From Morganella sibonii (GTDB taxonomy: Bacteria > Pseudomonadota > Gammaproteobacteria > Enterobacterales > Enterobacteriaceae): DNA of 64,000 bases. Each line of letters begins with the position of its first letter. Within the stretch, counting starts at the first letter, position 1. The stretch is taken from NCBI RefSeq assembly GCF_040560245.1, contig NZ_JAKMWP010000011.1. One strand, 5' to 3'. Shown here piece after piece: positions 16,890-24,664 of the stretch. A model generated the notes under the pieces. It was not told the DNA's origin and ran no database searches. It saw only the letters and a list, made by a program, of their open reading frames with translations. Position numbers and translations under genes: made by a program.

Positions 16890-17864
16890 TCAGAAACCGA
16901 GCGAGGTGGCGTTATTGCCGTCAACTTCCAGGATTTTATTGAATTTAATCACCTGTTTCTGAGTATCGACTTCGGCTTTACCCAGATCTTTGACTTCCAC
17001 GCCATCGGCGACTTTCTTGCCGTCCAGTATATCTTTGGAGACAGAAACCAGTGCGTAACCCGCATCAGCCGGGTTCCACAGGTAACCTTTCTTAATTTCG
17101 CCGCCTTTCAGGTATGGTGCAGCCTGGGCCGGCATCAGGATACCTGCGGTGCTGATTTTATTTTTCGCACGTTTTTTCTTGATGGCCTCACCGGCACCAA
17201 TCAGACCCAGCGAACCGTAAGAGACAATCCCTTTCATTTCAGGATGGGCTTTCATCAGATCATTGGTGGCCGCGAAAGAGGCATCAATGCTTTCGGCAAC
17301 CGGCATACGGCTGGTCACTTCAAACATCTCCGGATAGGTTTTCTTCTGATACTCAACCGCCAGATTCGCCCAGTTATTGTGCAGAGGCACCGTCAGGGAA
17401 CCGACATAAATCACATAGCCGCCTTTGCCGCCCATGTTTTTCGCCAGCTCATCCATTGTGGCTTTGGCATAAGCATCGTTATCGATAGTTTCGATATCCC
17501 AGTCAGCGTTATGACCGTCCGGCGCTTCGTGAGTCAGCACCACGATGCCTTGTTCACGGGCTTTCTTAAAGACCGGCTCAAGAACAGTCACGTCGTTCGG
17601 AACAACGGTAATCGCATCGACTTTCTTGGCAATCAGGTCTTCAATAATTTTTACCTGCTGAGCCGGGTCCGGCGTGGAAGGGCCGACCTGATACGCATTG
17701 ACACCCAGATCTTTTGCCGCCTGCTGAACCCCTTTATCCATCTGGTTAAACCATGGAATCCCGGAGACTTTGACGACGTTGACGATTTCGTATTCTTTTG
17801 CCATGACGCTGGCAGAGAAAAGCGCAACAGATAATGCAGCGACTTTAAAAAATGATTTCTTCAT
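16890..17864 (-). CDS. Sugar ABC transporter periplasmic substrate-binding protein (RhaS/LsrB-like)
   Basis: The 324 residues carry a clear signal peptide (about residues 1-22, ending ASVMA) and a type I periplasmic fold with IPWFNQMDKGVQQAAKDLG, VDAITVVPNDVTVLEPVF and VVLTHEAPDGHNADWDIET. The closest families I recall are the rhamnose- and AI-2-binding proteins, so a pentose, deoxyhexose or related polyol is likely. It is the first gene of the operon. AAGGG precedes its ATG, and a 500-base control region lies upstream. Confidence 0.9.
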   Translation of the reverse strand: MKKSFFKVAALSVALFSASVMAKEYEIVNVVKVSGIPWFNQMDKGVQQAAKDLGVNAYQVGPSTPDPAQQVKIIEDLIAKKVDAITVVPNDVTVLEPVFKKAREQGIVVLTHEAPDGHNADWDIETIDNDAYAKATMDELAKNMGGKGGYVIYVGSLTVPLHNNWANLAVEYQKKTYPEMFEVTSRMPVAESIDASFAATNDLMKAHPEMKGIVSYGSLGLIGAGEAIKKKRAKNKISTAGILMPAQAAPYLKGGEIKKGYLWNPADAGYALVSVSKDILDGKKVADGVEVKDLGKAEVDTQKQVIKFNKILEVDGNNATSLGF

Positions 17865-18210
17865 CGGTAATAACCCTTTTTATATGGATACAGAGAGTGT
17901 TGCAGGGAGACCAAATAGAAGCCTGACTATAGGAGGCGGGATAATAAAAAGGGGGAGCGGACGCTAAAAATGTGATCTGCGCCCATTATTGATATCAAAA
18001 TGTTACAAAAATAATAATTAATTGTTTAATTAATATTTTTATGTAATTTAATTACGTATCATCGCATCAAAATAACATTAAATTAACAAAACAAACCACA
18101 ATCAATAACAATAATTGTGTTTTATTCTTACCGCTATAAAATCATTCTTATTGACATTTGTTAAATCACTAATGACTTTCGATAAAATCGGGCTGAACCG
18201 ATTGTTTTTA
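17865..18210 (-). other. AT-rich leader of the sugar transport operon, about 345 bases
   Basis: This stretch is strongly AT-rich, with short dyads such as ATTAATTGTTTAATTAAT, and holds no reading frame I can support. If the promoter is the one suggested by the CRP core and palindrome at 18211-18255, the operon mRNA has an untranslated leader of roughly 340 bases. A second promoter nearer the gene cannot be excluded. Confidence 0.5.
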
Positions 18211-18234
18211 ATGTAACAAAAGTATTTGTTTCAT
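18211..18234 (-). promoter_or_regulatory. Palindromic operator candidate overlapping the sugar operon promoter
   Basis: Arms ATGTAACAAA and TTTGTTTCAT flank a 4-base centre and pair at 9 of 10 positions. On the minus strand a -10-like TACATT (18214-18209) falls inside it. It is placed between the CRP core and the expected start site, as a repressor operator would be. No regulator gene lies beside the operon. Confidence 0.55.
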
Positions 18235-18239
18235 TTTGA

Positions 18240-18255
18240 TGTGATAAAAATCACA
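18240..18255 (-). promoter_or_regulatory. CRP binding site of the sugar transport operon
   Basis: TGTGATAAAAATCACA is a perfect TGTGA-N6-TCACA core. All neighbouring genes on this side read away from or end before it except the transport operon on the minus strand, so it most likely activates that operon. The centre at 18247.5 would lie near -41.5 if transcription starts about 18206. Confidence 0.75.
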
Positions 18256-18365
18256 TAATAAAAACGATAACCCCTTTTATTTGTGAAATAAAAAAACAAA
18301 AATAAGACGTTTTTTTGTTTGTTAATTGATTTATAAGCTATTTTTTATTTATGGATAAAACCGTA

Positions 18366-18857
18366 TCACAGAATAAAGCTGAATTCCTGTGGTTTCACAA
18401 TCGTCCGGTAATCATCCGCATTCAGAACAATGGTTTCTGTCAGTGTACCGGCATTAAAAGCGATATCGCTGTAACGTTCAAACAGCACCGGGTCAATCAC
18501 CAGTTCCAGTTCCGGGTTAAAGGTAAACGGGGCGAGTGCGCCAGGAACGCAGTCAGTTAATGTCTTTACCTGTTCAGCGGTGGCAAAAGAGATCTTTTTA
18601 CCACCGAAAAAACCAGCCAGTTTTTCGCCGTTAATTTTTTCATCTCCGGGTAATACCGCCAGCACATTTTTCTTCACACCATTACCTTTCACTTTCAGTA
18701 CCACGGCTTTGGAGCATTGCCCCAGTTCAACACCGCGTACCTGAGCGACCTCATCAGAGGTAAATCCGAGAGCATCGTGACTCATTATTTCATAACGGGC
18801 GTGGTGGTTATCGAGAAGGGCGGTGATTTTACGGAGGATACTATCAGATGAAGACAT
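18366..18857 (-). CDS. yeaK: YeaK-like mis-acylated aminoacyl-tRNA deacylase (YbaK/ProX family)
   Basis: The 163 residues match the YbaK/EbsC editing fold, with AKALVCKVKGNGV-type text here as SKAVVLKVKGNGVKKNVLAVLP, then LTDCVPGALAPF and PVLFERYSDIAFNAG, very like E. coli YeaK. Such proteins hydrolyse wrongly charged tRNAs (for YeaK, Ser-tRNA type errors) in the cytoplasm. The ATG at 18857 gives the family length; upstream in-frame codons would add 21 residues that do not resemble the family. It stands alone after the trkH-like gene on the same strand. Confidence 0.85.
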   Translation of the reverse strand: MSSSDSILRKITALLDNHHARYEIMSHDALGFTSDEVAQVRGVELGQCSKAVVLKVKGNGVKKNVLAVLPGDEKINGEKLAGFFGGKKISFATAEQVKTLTDCVPGALAPFTFNPELELVIDPVLFERYSDIAFNAGTLTETIVLNADDYRTIVKPQEFSFIL

Positions 18858-18947
18858 ACGGCTTTCCCTGTTTTTATTTTGACTACCGATCACGGTAATC
18901 AAAAACACAGGGAAAACCAATGCGTTTGCGCTGAGAATGTGACAGGG

Positions 18948-20414
18948 CTACGGCCAGTTACGCCAGAAACTGACCGATAGCAGCACCAGCAGGGTATATA
19001 TCTCCAGACGGCCTAATAACATGGCGAAGCAGAGCAGATATTTTGCCGCCGGGGATATCTCCCCGAACCCGGGCGCTGTTAATCCGAATCCCAGCCCCAT
19101 ATTATTAATACAGGCCGCCACACTGGCAAACGAGGTCATTAAATCGTACCCCATCAGGTTAAGACACCAGATAAAAAAGCAGGTACTGATAATATAAAGG
19201 AAGAAAAAACTCAGCACGGAGTTAATCAGCCGGTGCTGAACAACCGTATCACCAACCTTTATCAGTGTTTGTGCCCGCGGATGGATAAGAGAATAGACTT
19301 CCCGCCAGCTTTGTTTGGAGAGAATTAAAAAACGGATCGCTTTTATCCCGCCGCAGGTGGAACCGACACAACCGCCGAAAAAGCTGGCAAACAGCAGGAG
19401 AACAATAATATGAGACGGCCATTGCGCATAATCACCGGTGGCCAGCCCGTTATCCGTCAGCATGGAACTGGTCAGAAAAAAGGCATGTACAAAAGACTCT
19501 TCCGCGGAAGAATACATATTTGCCCGCCAGACCTCAAAAAAGACCAGGGCGATAATAAAGGCGGCCACTGCAAAATAAAACCGTAATTCCGTATTACTGA
19601 ATAAGGGCTTCAGGCTGCGTTTTGCCAGCGCGACAAAATAGAGGGTAAAGTTGACGGCGGATAATAATGAAAACGCACCTGCCACCAGTTCAATCGCAGA
19701 ACTGTTAAAATAACCGATACTTTCACTGTAGGTGGAAAACCCGCCGAGCGACACCGTCGAAAGCCCGTGACATAACGCGTCAAACCATGACATTCCGGCC
19801 AGCTTAAACGCAACCGTACAGAGAAATCCCAGCAATAAATAGGTAAACCACAAATTACGGGCTGAACTGGCCAGGCGCGGGGTTAATTTTTCATCCTTAA
19901 ACGGACCGGGCATTTCTGACTGATATAAGCGCATTCCGCCGATACCCAGCAACGGGAATATCGCCACCGCCAGAACAATAACACCGAGGCCGCCGATAAA
20001 ATTGAGCTGGGCACGGTAATATAAAACGGAACGGGGTAAATCCGTCACATTATGGAAGACTGAAGCCCCGGTAGTGGTAATCCCGGAAACGCCCTCAAAT
20101 AAGGCATCTTCAAATGCCATGTTCAGGTGATCATCCAGCCAGAACGGCATCGCGCTGATGATAGAAAATAACAGCCAGAAAACGGCAATAACCAGAAAGC
20201 CATCCCGCGTCTGTAATTGCAGCCCGCTTGTTTTACTGCGGTACCAGCAGATTAATCCTGCGGGAAAAAAAATCAGGAAGCTGCCGGCAAATGCAAAAAA
20301 ACTCTGTTCCTGCGCAATAAGCGCAACCAGCATCGGTAACAACAGCGTCAGGCTGTAAATCACTATCAAAAAACTGCTCAGATGGATAATGACTCGGGAA
20401 CGGGTTGATATCAC
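18948..20414 (-). CDS. TrkH/TrkG-family potassium uptake channel protein
   Basis: A 488-residue inner-membrane protein whose length and four pore-loop repeats match TrkH. The selectivity loops appear as GITTTGASVF, LSTVSLGGFSTY, GSTCGGIKAIRF and ASVAACINNMGLGFG, and it ends LGRLEIYTLLVLL. It should import K+ with cytosolic TrkA and is complete. It starts with GTG at 20414, preceded by GGTGG; the next in-frame ATG would remove the first helix. It is not in the E. coli trkH neighbourhood, so it may be a second copy (trkG-like). That cannot be decided here. Confidence 0.9.
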   Translation of the reverse strand: MISTRSRVIIHLSSFLIVIYSLTLLLPMLVALIAQEQSFFAFAGSFLIFFPAGLICWYRSKTSGLQLQTRDGFLVIAVFWLLFSIISAMPFWLDDHLNMAFEDALFEGVSGITTTGASVFHNVTDLPRSVLYYRAQLNFIGGLGVIVLAVAIFPLLGIGGMRLYQSEMPGPFKDEKLTPRLASSARNLWFTYLLLGFLCTVAFKLAGMSWFDALCHGLSTVSLGGFSTYSESIGYFNSSAIELVAGAFSLLSAVNFTLYFVALAKRSLKPLFSNTELRFYFAVAAFIIALVFFEVWRANMYSSAEESFVHAFFLTSSMLTDNGLATGDYAQWPSHIIVLLLFASFFGGCVGSTCGGIKAIRFLILSKQSWREVYSLIHPRAQTLIKVGDTVVQHRLINSVLSFFFLYIISTCFFIWCLNLMGYDLMTSFASVAACINNMGLGFGLTAPGFGEISPAAKYLLCFAMLLGRLEIYTLLVLLSVSFWRNWP

Positions 20415-20524
20415 AGGATGACCACCGGCTTTTCTAAAATAAACAGCAGATAATACGAAATAGCTGATAGTGAACTGATTGCCGCTGATTGTAAATTGTT
20501 TTCAGCTGAACAGAGCAGCAGGAT

Positions 20525-20553
20525 CAAAAAAGGCGGCAGATCCGGCTGCCGCC
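20525..20553 (-). terminator. Rho-independent terminator of the yedE-DUF3343 operon
   Basis: GGCGGCAG and CTGCCGCC form a GC-rich stem (20532-20553), followed on the minus strand by a T run. It lies 35 bases after the stop of the DUF3343 gene. Confidence 0.85.
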
Positions 20554-20587
20554 TTACCATCCATATCATGATACAGCAAAAACGATC

Positions 20588-20857
20588 TTATATGGTTTCG
20601 TCTGCCCATACCCGCTGATAATCGGTCCCGTTCACCTGCCAGACCTCACGGATATTCTCACCGGTATAATTGAGATAATCATGTTCAGCGGAAAACTGTA
20701 CCGCCAGTGCCGTTTCACACTCCGTGGTTATCTTTCTTGGTGCATCGATAACAGATGACGCCACGGAATCTTCCTGCAAACGGATTTTCAGTTTTTTTAA
20801 TCCGTGCTGCACATGGAACAGAAACAGATAATTATAAAACAGATAGTTATGAAACAT
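20588..20857 (-). CDS. DUF3343-family putative selenium/sulfur carrier-like protein
   Basis: The 89-residue protein has a hydrophobic YNYLFLFHVQHGLKKLKI start and APRKITTECETALAV (Pro40-Arg41 and Cys47). This resembles the DUF3343 pattern of a proline-arginine pair and a single cysteine, a family often encoded with selenium genes and suggested to carry Se or S. I chose the ATG at 20857, which has CCGGAG before it and overlaps the yedE stop by 11 bases; an earlier start would add nine residues. The pairing with yedE supports the call, but the biochemical role is not established. Confidence 0.65.
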   Translation of the reverse strand: MFHNYLFYNYLFLFHVQHGLKKLKIRLQEDSVASSVIDAPRKITTECETALAVQFSAEHDYLNYTGENIREVWQVNGTDYQRVWADETI

Positions 20858-21926
20858 TCTCAGCTCCGGATTTTTTATTGGCAAGCCGGGTGTAAATAAG
20901 GCCGACGGCGATAGTCAGTACCAGACCAATAATAACAACCAGTTTACCGTTTTCAGTCACACCGGCAGGGCTTGAGGCATAGGAAAAATTATGTGCAAAG
21001 GCCGCACCGGTCAGCATTCCCAGCACACTGACCGCCGCATCGGTATTACCCTGTCCGGCGTTAGCTAACTGCCGCAGCGGGCAGCCGGTAATAAAGACAC
21101 CGCATAATCCGACCAGCGACATGGAGAGGAAATTCCACAGCCCGTCATTATGCGCAACCGGCTGATTATCAAAGCCGATATTGATTTTTCCGGTGAGCAT
21201 ATTACCGGCAATAACAACCAGCAGCAGAGCGAGAACGCCGATTGCCATCGTGTAATTGCGTGACAGGAAGATATTTTTCGCCATCCCGATAAAACAGAAG
21301 CGGGTACGCTGAATAATCACACCGATAATAAGCCCGGCTGTTATTGCCATCCAGACCGGAGCATGAGCGGCTCCCGGCCCTTTGACACTGGATTTGAAAA
21401 TGGAACTGTCGATAATAAACAGCACAAATAACACCAGACACACGGCCGGTAATATTAAACCTTCAGCCGCTGACTGCTGATAATTACGCGGTAATGAAAA
21501 GCCTTTTTTAATAAACAGACTACCGATGCCGATACCGGCAACCAGGCCGAATAACCCGACAACGGCATTTAAATCACCGGCACCAATCCGCAGGATCATC
21601 CGCAGCGGGCACCCTAAAAAGACCAGACAACCGGCCATCATCAGAAAACCGAGTGTAAACCGGATAACCGGTGCAGAACCGGCTTTGGACTGAAACTCTT
21701 TAAAAATAACCGCAGCCCCGAATGAACCGAGAATAAAACCAAAAATTTCAGGACGAAGATATTGGACGGTTTCGGTATTATGCAATCCCATACTGCCTGC
21801 ACTATCCCGGATAAAACAAGCGACACAAACACCCATATTTGGCGGGTTTCCGTATATACCAAGGAGTACAGCGCTGATCCCTATAATAATACCGGAAATG
21901 ATGATAATTATTTTTGTTGCGGACAT
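20847..21926 (-). CDS. yedE: YedE-family putative selenium/sulfur transporter (YeeE/YedE, DUF395)
   Basis: A 359-residue inner-membrane protein with about nine to ten helices and two repeats of the family motif (FLGCPLRMILR and FITGCPLRQLANAG), plus the cysteine pairs VCVACFIRD and RTRFCFIGM. The YeeE/YedE fold imports sulfur oxyanions such as thiosulfate. The branch found with YedF or DUF3343 proteins is thought to serve selenium use. The cysteines line the substrate path in known relatives. It is cotranscribed with the DUF3343 gene from a promoter carrying a dyad at 21962-21976. Confidence 0.82.
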   Translation of the reverse strand: MSATKIIIIISGIIIGISAVLLGIYGNPPNMGVCVACFIRDSAGSMGLHNTETVQYLRPEIFGFILGSFGAAVIFKEFQSKAGSAPVIRFTLGFLMMAGCLVFLGCPLRMILRIGAGDLNAVVGLFGLVAGIGIGSLFIKKGFSLPRNYQQSAAEGLILPAVCLVLFVLFIIDSSIFKSSVKGPGAAHAPVWMAITAGLIIGVIIQRTRFCFIGMAKNIFLSRNYTMAIGVLALLLVVIAGNMLTGKINIGFDNQPVAHNDGLWNFLSMSLVGLCGVFITGCPLRQLANAGQGNTDAAVSVLGMLTGAAFAHNFSYASSPAGVTENGKLVVIIGLVLTIAVGLIYTRLANKKSGAENVS

Positions 21927-21960
21927 TATATGACTCCGTTATGGAGATGTTATCTCCTGA

Positions 21961-21989
21961 CTAATAGGACCTATTAAGTACAGGGTCAA
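21961..21989 (-). promoter_or_regulatory. yedE promoter with an overlapping palindromic operator
   Basis: On the minus strand TTGACC (21989-21984), a 17-base spacer and TATTAG (21966-21961) make a good sigma-70 promoter. The 15-bp palindrome TAATAGG-A-CCTATTA at 21962-21976 covers the spacer and most of the -10, as expected for a repressor or MerR-like regulator site. The spacer is shorter than the 19-20 bases usual for MerR promoters. Confidence 0.6.
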
Positions 21990-22086
21990 TGTACCGCAGT
22001 GAAAAATAATATCTTTTACCCGGGTCAAAGATTTTGAACGCAATGAACCTGTGAGTAAAATATCCGATGAGGAACAGAAATACACC

Positions 22087-22114
22087 TTGCAGCCAGTGAC
22101 TATCAATTTATAAT
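22087..22114 (+). promoter_or_regulatory. Sigma-70 promoter of the secreted hypothetical gene at 22158
   Basis: TTGCAG (22087-22092), a 16-base spacer and a perfect TATAAT (22109-22114) lie 44 bases before the TTG start codon. The remainder of 21990-22157 shows nothing else I can name. Confidence 0.6.
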
Positions 22115-22157
22115 CTTTAAATATTAACTGTTTATTACATTGCCGGGAGTTCGTACG

Positions 22158-23021
22158 TTGAAAAGATTATTGCTGTTAAGTCTGATGTGTGGATTTTCTT
22201 ATAATGTGTATGCCGGTGAAAATACCTGTTCAGCAGAAACCGCTGCCGTTGACGCATTTAATAATTTTATTTTTATGCAGGAACGGCCTTTTAACGATTC
22301 ACTGAAAGAAATGAAAGTGCATATAAAAAGTAGTGATGACTACATTGATAATAGCGCGTATGCAAAATTTGATGATTGCGGCGGATTGCTGATACTGGAA
22401 AACAGCGAGATCATTAAATCCCGGATAAAAGAGCATGTTATCGTCAATGTCTTTAACATCAGGATAAATAAGCAGGATGAAAACTGGCGCTATAATATGA
22501 CATTTAAACTGTCTGATATTGACCAGCATGGTGTTGATAATACATTTATGGTTCAAAGACAGCACGGGAAATTCCTGACTGACCGCAACGGGAAAATAAC
22601 AAAATCGGAAGATACGTCTTATGCCACGCTCGGTGATGAACGTATGAAATTCAAAGCGGAGACCCGCTTTTTAAGTGATAATAAAGGACGGTTGTCAAAA
22701 TTGGACAGAGTCAGTACACAACCAAATGACAGCTCAAATACACGCTATTTTTATGATGATAAAGACCGCTTAATACGGACTCAGTCTGACTCCACAACGA
22801 AAGAATATACCTATACAGATGATGGCAAGCAATCAGGCAGCACAATGGTTCAGACATTTTCCACAACCGAAACAACCGTGACAACATGTAAGGATTGGAA
22901 TAAATTCGGCAGATGTACACGTGCAGAACAGGATATAACGGTGTTAATTGAAAGTGAGAATGGCGAAAATGACAGTGTCTATAAGCATCATGCGGAAATT
23001 AATTATGAGTATGTTTATTAA
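22158..23021 (+). CDS. Exported hypothetical protein with YD-like repeat text
   Basis: I do not recognise this 287-residue protein. It begins with TTG (GGGAG eight bases upstream), has a signal peptide (about residues 1-19, ending NVYA), and a cysteine pair in the N-terminal half. Residues about 200-235 read FYDDKDRLIRTQSD and EYTYTDDGKQSGS, resembling the YD/RHS-type tyrosine-aspartate strand repeats seen in secreted and surface proteins. It is probably periplasmic or secreted. Base composition is lower in G+C than in the flanking core genes, which suggests acquisition or relaxed evolution. It has its own promoter and a likely terminator. Confidence 0.7.
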   Translation: MKRLLLLSLMCGFSYNVYAGENTCSAETAAVDAFNNFIFMQERPFNDSLKEMKVHIKSSDDYIDNSAYAKFDDCGGLLILENSEIIKSRIKEHVIVNVFNIRINKQDENWRYNMTFKLSDIDQHGVDNTFMVQRQHGKFLTDRNGKITKSEDTSYATLGDERMKFKAETRFLSDNKGRLSKLDRVSTQPNDSSNTRYFYDDKDRLIRTQSDSTTKEYTYTDDGKQSGSTMVQTFSTTETTVTTCKDWNKFGRCTRAEQDITVLIESENGENDSVYKHHAEINYEYVY

Positions 23022-23161
23022 TTTAGGTTATTACGCTGTTTATTTTAACGGAAATATGATTAATACCAGATATATTAATGATGATTAAAAAAGCTAATGT
23101 TGTTACAGAAATATTCCTTGCTTTTTCAAAGATGATGTTAACCGGAATATGATTATTTAAT

Positions 23162-23196
23162 ATCCCAGGGAATATTTCCCCGGGATGCCGGTTTTT
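23162..23196 (+). terminator. Probable terminator after the exported hypothetical gene
   Basis: ATCCCAGGGAA and TTCCCCGGGAT pair at 10 of 11 positions with a 3-base loop (23162-23186). GCCGG and then TTTTT follow at 23192-23196. It lies 140 bases after the stop, and the gap before it is AT-rich with no gene. Confidence 0.55.
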
Positions 23197-23267
23197 CATA
23201 TAAATACCCGGGAGAAACACACAATGTGTTCTCCGGTTACAACATAGAAACGTGAGTAGATAAGAGG

Positions 23268-23768
23268 ATGAACGACGGTATGACCAATTATACGGATGTA
23301 ACGGTAAAAGCACAGAATGCCGGACCCGGTCTCTGCTTTTTATTATTGCTGGCGGCCTGGGTTGTCGTGTTTTTCATACCGGATACTATTTTTATTGTTG
23401 TACCCGGGATGATTGGTTTTGCACTTCTGTTTTTTATTTACTACCTGGTATCGGAAGGGCACCTTGCAGCTATTTTGGGCGGAGTTATTGCAAGCGTCAT
23501 TTTGATGGCAATCGCTGCGGCAATCCCCGTTATTGGCTGGATACTCCTGATATGCTGGATATTTTACAACATCGTGAGGGCATTTGAGAGCATTCAGAAT
23601 TTGCTGCCGGATGCCCTGTTGAGCGCGGCACTATATGGCAGTCTCTTAATTCCTGTCATCTGCCAGTTTAATTATTACGGCAGCAGTAATTTATTACTGA
23701 CGATAGGATGCGGAGTTGTCTACCTTATCGCAGCAGCGGGATGTGCTGTGCGTATCAGCGAGCGTTAG
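23268..23768 (+). CDS. Multi-helix membrane protein, N-terminal part of an amber-interrupted reading frame
   Basis: The 166 residues are almost all hydrophobic, with helices near 18-38, 40-60, 66-85, 87-105, 114-130 and 140-160. I do not recognise the family. The ATG at 23268 follows GAGG; an ATG four codons later is also possible. The frame ends at a TAG (23766-23768), yet it stays open in the same phase for 244 more codons, and the sequence straight after the stop continues as another hydrophobic helix that leads into the next entry. This looks like one protein cut by a nonsense codon. It could also be a true pair, a readthrough site or a sequencing error. Confidence 0.55.
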   Translation: MNDGMTNYTDVTVKAQNAGPGLCFLLLLAAWVVVFFIPDTIFIVVPGMIGFALLFFIYYLVSEGHLAAILGGVIASVILMAIAAAIPVIGWILLICWIFYNIVRAFESIQNLLPDALLSAALYGSLLIPVICQFNYYGSSNLLLTIGCGVVYLIAAAGCAVRISER

Positions 23769-23804
23769 GATACGACAAAACACAGCCTGTTTCTCTTTTC
23801 AGTT

Positions 23805-24503
23805 ATGCTGCTCTCTGTACCGATGATTGTGCTGTTGATTGTGTCAATTGTCGCCTCGCTGCGTGCTGCATTCCGGACGAGCCTGGTAAAAACAACCACG
23901 AAACTTCCTCAGTCGGTGAGCGGATACACTACAGCCCGGGGAACGGTTGTTGCCGGCTACACGCGCAATGTCACTCAGACAGTAGTCTCCACCGTGATTG
24001 TTCCCGGTGCCGGCGCCGTGGGGGCATCGTTAACCGGTTCACTGGCAGAATTAAGCGCTGCTGCGGATGAACCGTCTGCCAAACGATTGAATGATGAAAA
24101 AAAACAGTGTTACGCGACGAACAAAGATCATCACTTTTATCGTTATGATGGGCTGAATGATAAAAAAATCGGTAACTTTATTCAGGCTGTTGCCGGAGCG
24201 GGAACATTACCGCCTCTTAAAAAAGAGGATGTCCTTGTTTACTTTGATGAAACGCTGATGGGGAAAGGTGATCGTGGCGTAGTGTTAACCGATGAGGCTA
24301 TCTATTGTTTACCGGGCATGTTTGAGGATGAAGAGAAATTCTTCACTCGGTTCAGTAATATCGGGAAGGTCACTTTTTCCGGTACGCTGAATAAGCAAAT
24401 TACTCTCTGGCTGAAAGAGGGGAAAAAACAGAAAATCACACTGACTCAATCCAACGCCGGTACTAAAAAAGTCTTCGAAATGATTGAGCTGGCGATTGCC
24501 TGA
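23805..24503 (+). CDS. Membrane-anchored protein with C-terminal PH-like domain, C-terminal part of the amber-interrupted frame
   Basis: The 232 residues from the ATG at 23805 start inside a hydrophobic helix (MLLSVPMIVLLIVSIVASL). A linker rich in small residues follows, and then a domain (about 130-230) with KKEDVLVYFDETLMGKGDRG, VVLTDEAIYCLPG and TLWLKEGKKQKITL. That pattern of a strand, Gly-Val-Leu-Thr and Tyr recalls bacterial PH (YokE-like) domains, though this is a weak recognition. No ribosome site precedes the ATG, and the frame is continuous with the previous gene apart from one TAG, so independent translation is doubtful. A related intact gene elsewhere would show the ancestral form. 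Confidence 0.55.
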   Translation: MLLSVPMIVLLIVSIVASLRAAFRTSLVKTTTKLPQSVSGYTTARGTVVAGYTRNVTQTVVSTVIVPGAGAVGASLTGSLAELSAAADEPSAKRLNDEKKQCYATNKDHHFYRYDGLNDKKIGNFIQAVAGAGTLPPLKKEDVLVYFDETLMGKGDRGVVLTDEAIYCLPGMFEDEEKFFTRFSNIGKVTFSGTLNKQITLWLKEGKKQKITLTQSNAGTKKVFEMIELAIA

Positions 24504-24580
24504 GAAACGGGTTCAGTGCTGCGGAGCATTTTTTCGATTATTATCCGGAAAAGCTGAGAGGGATTGTAAGTATCCCAATA

Positions 24581-24606
24581 AAAATCCACGCAATAGCGTG
24601 GATTTT
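24581..24606. terminator. Bidirectional terminator between the PH-like gene and ychF
   Basis: AAATCCACGC and GCGTGGATTT form a 10-bp stem with an AATA loop, with A residues before and T residues after. It serves convergent transcription from both sides. Confidence 0.8.
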
Positions 24607-24664
24607 ATGGTTTTTTACGATGCTTCTGATATTCAGTAAAACATCATAAGACTATAAATTTTAG

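Noticed and set aside
16857..17834. 325-codon plus-strand frame opposite the sugar-binding protein gene
   Set aside because: It mirrors a clear family protein with signal peptide on the other strand; no ribosome site or recognisable product.
18351..18560. 69-codon plus-strand frame at the 3' end of yeaK
   Set aside because: Mostly antisense to yeaK and without ribosome site.
23708..24070. 120-codon plus-strand frame across the amber codon region in another phase
   Set aside because: Cysteine- and arginine-rich translation typical of an out-of-phase shadow; the main phase shows helices and a domain.
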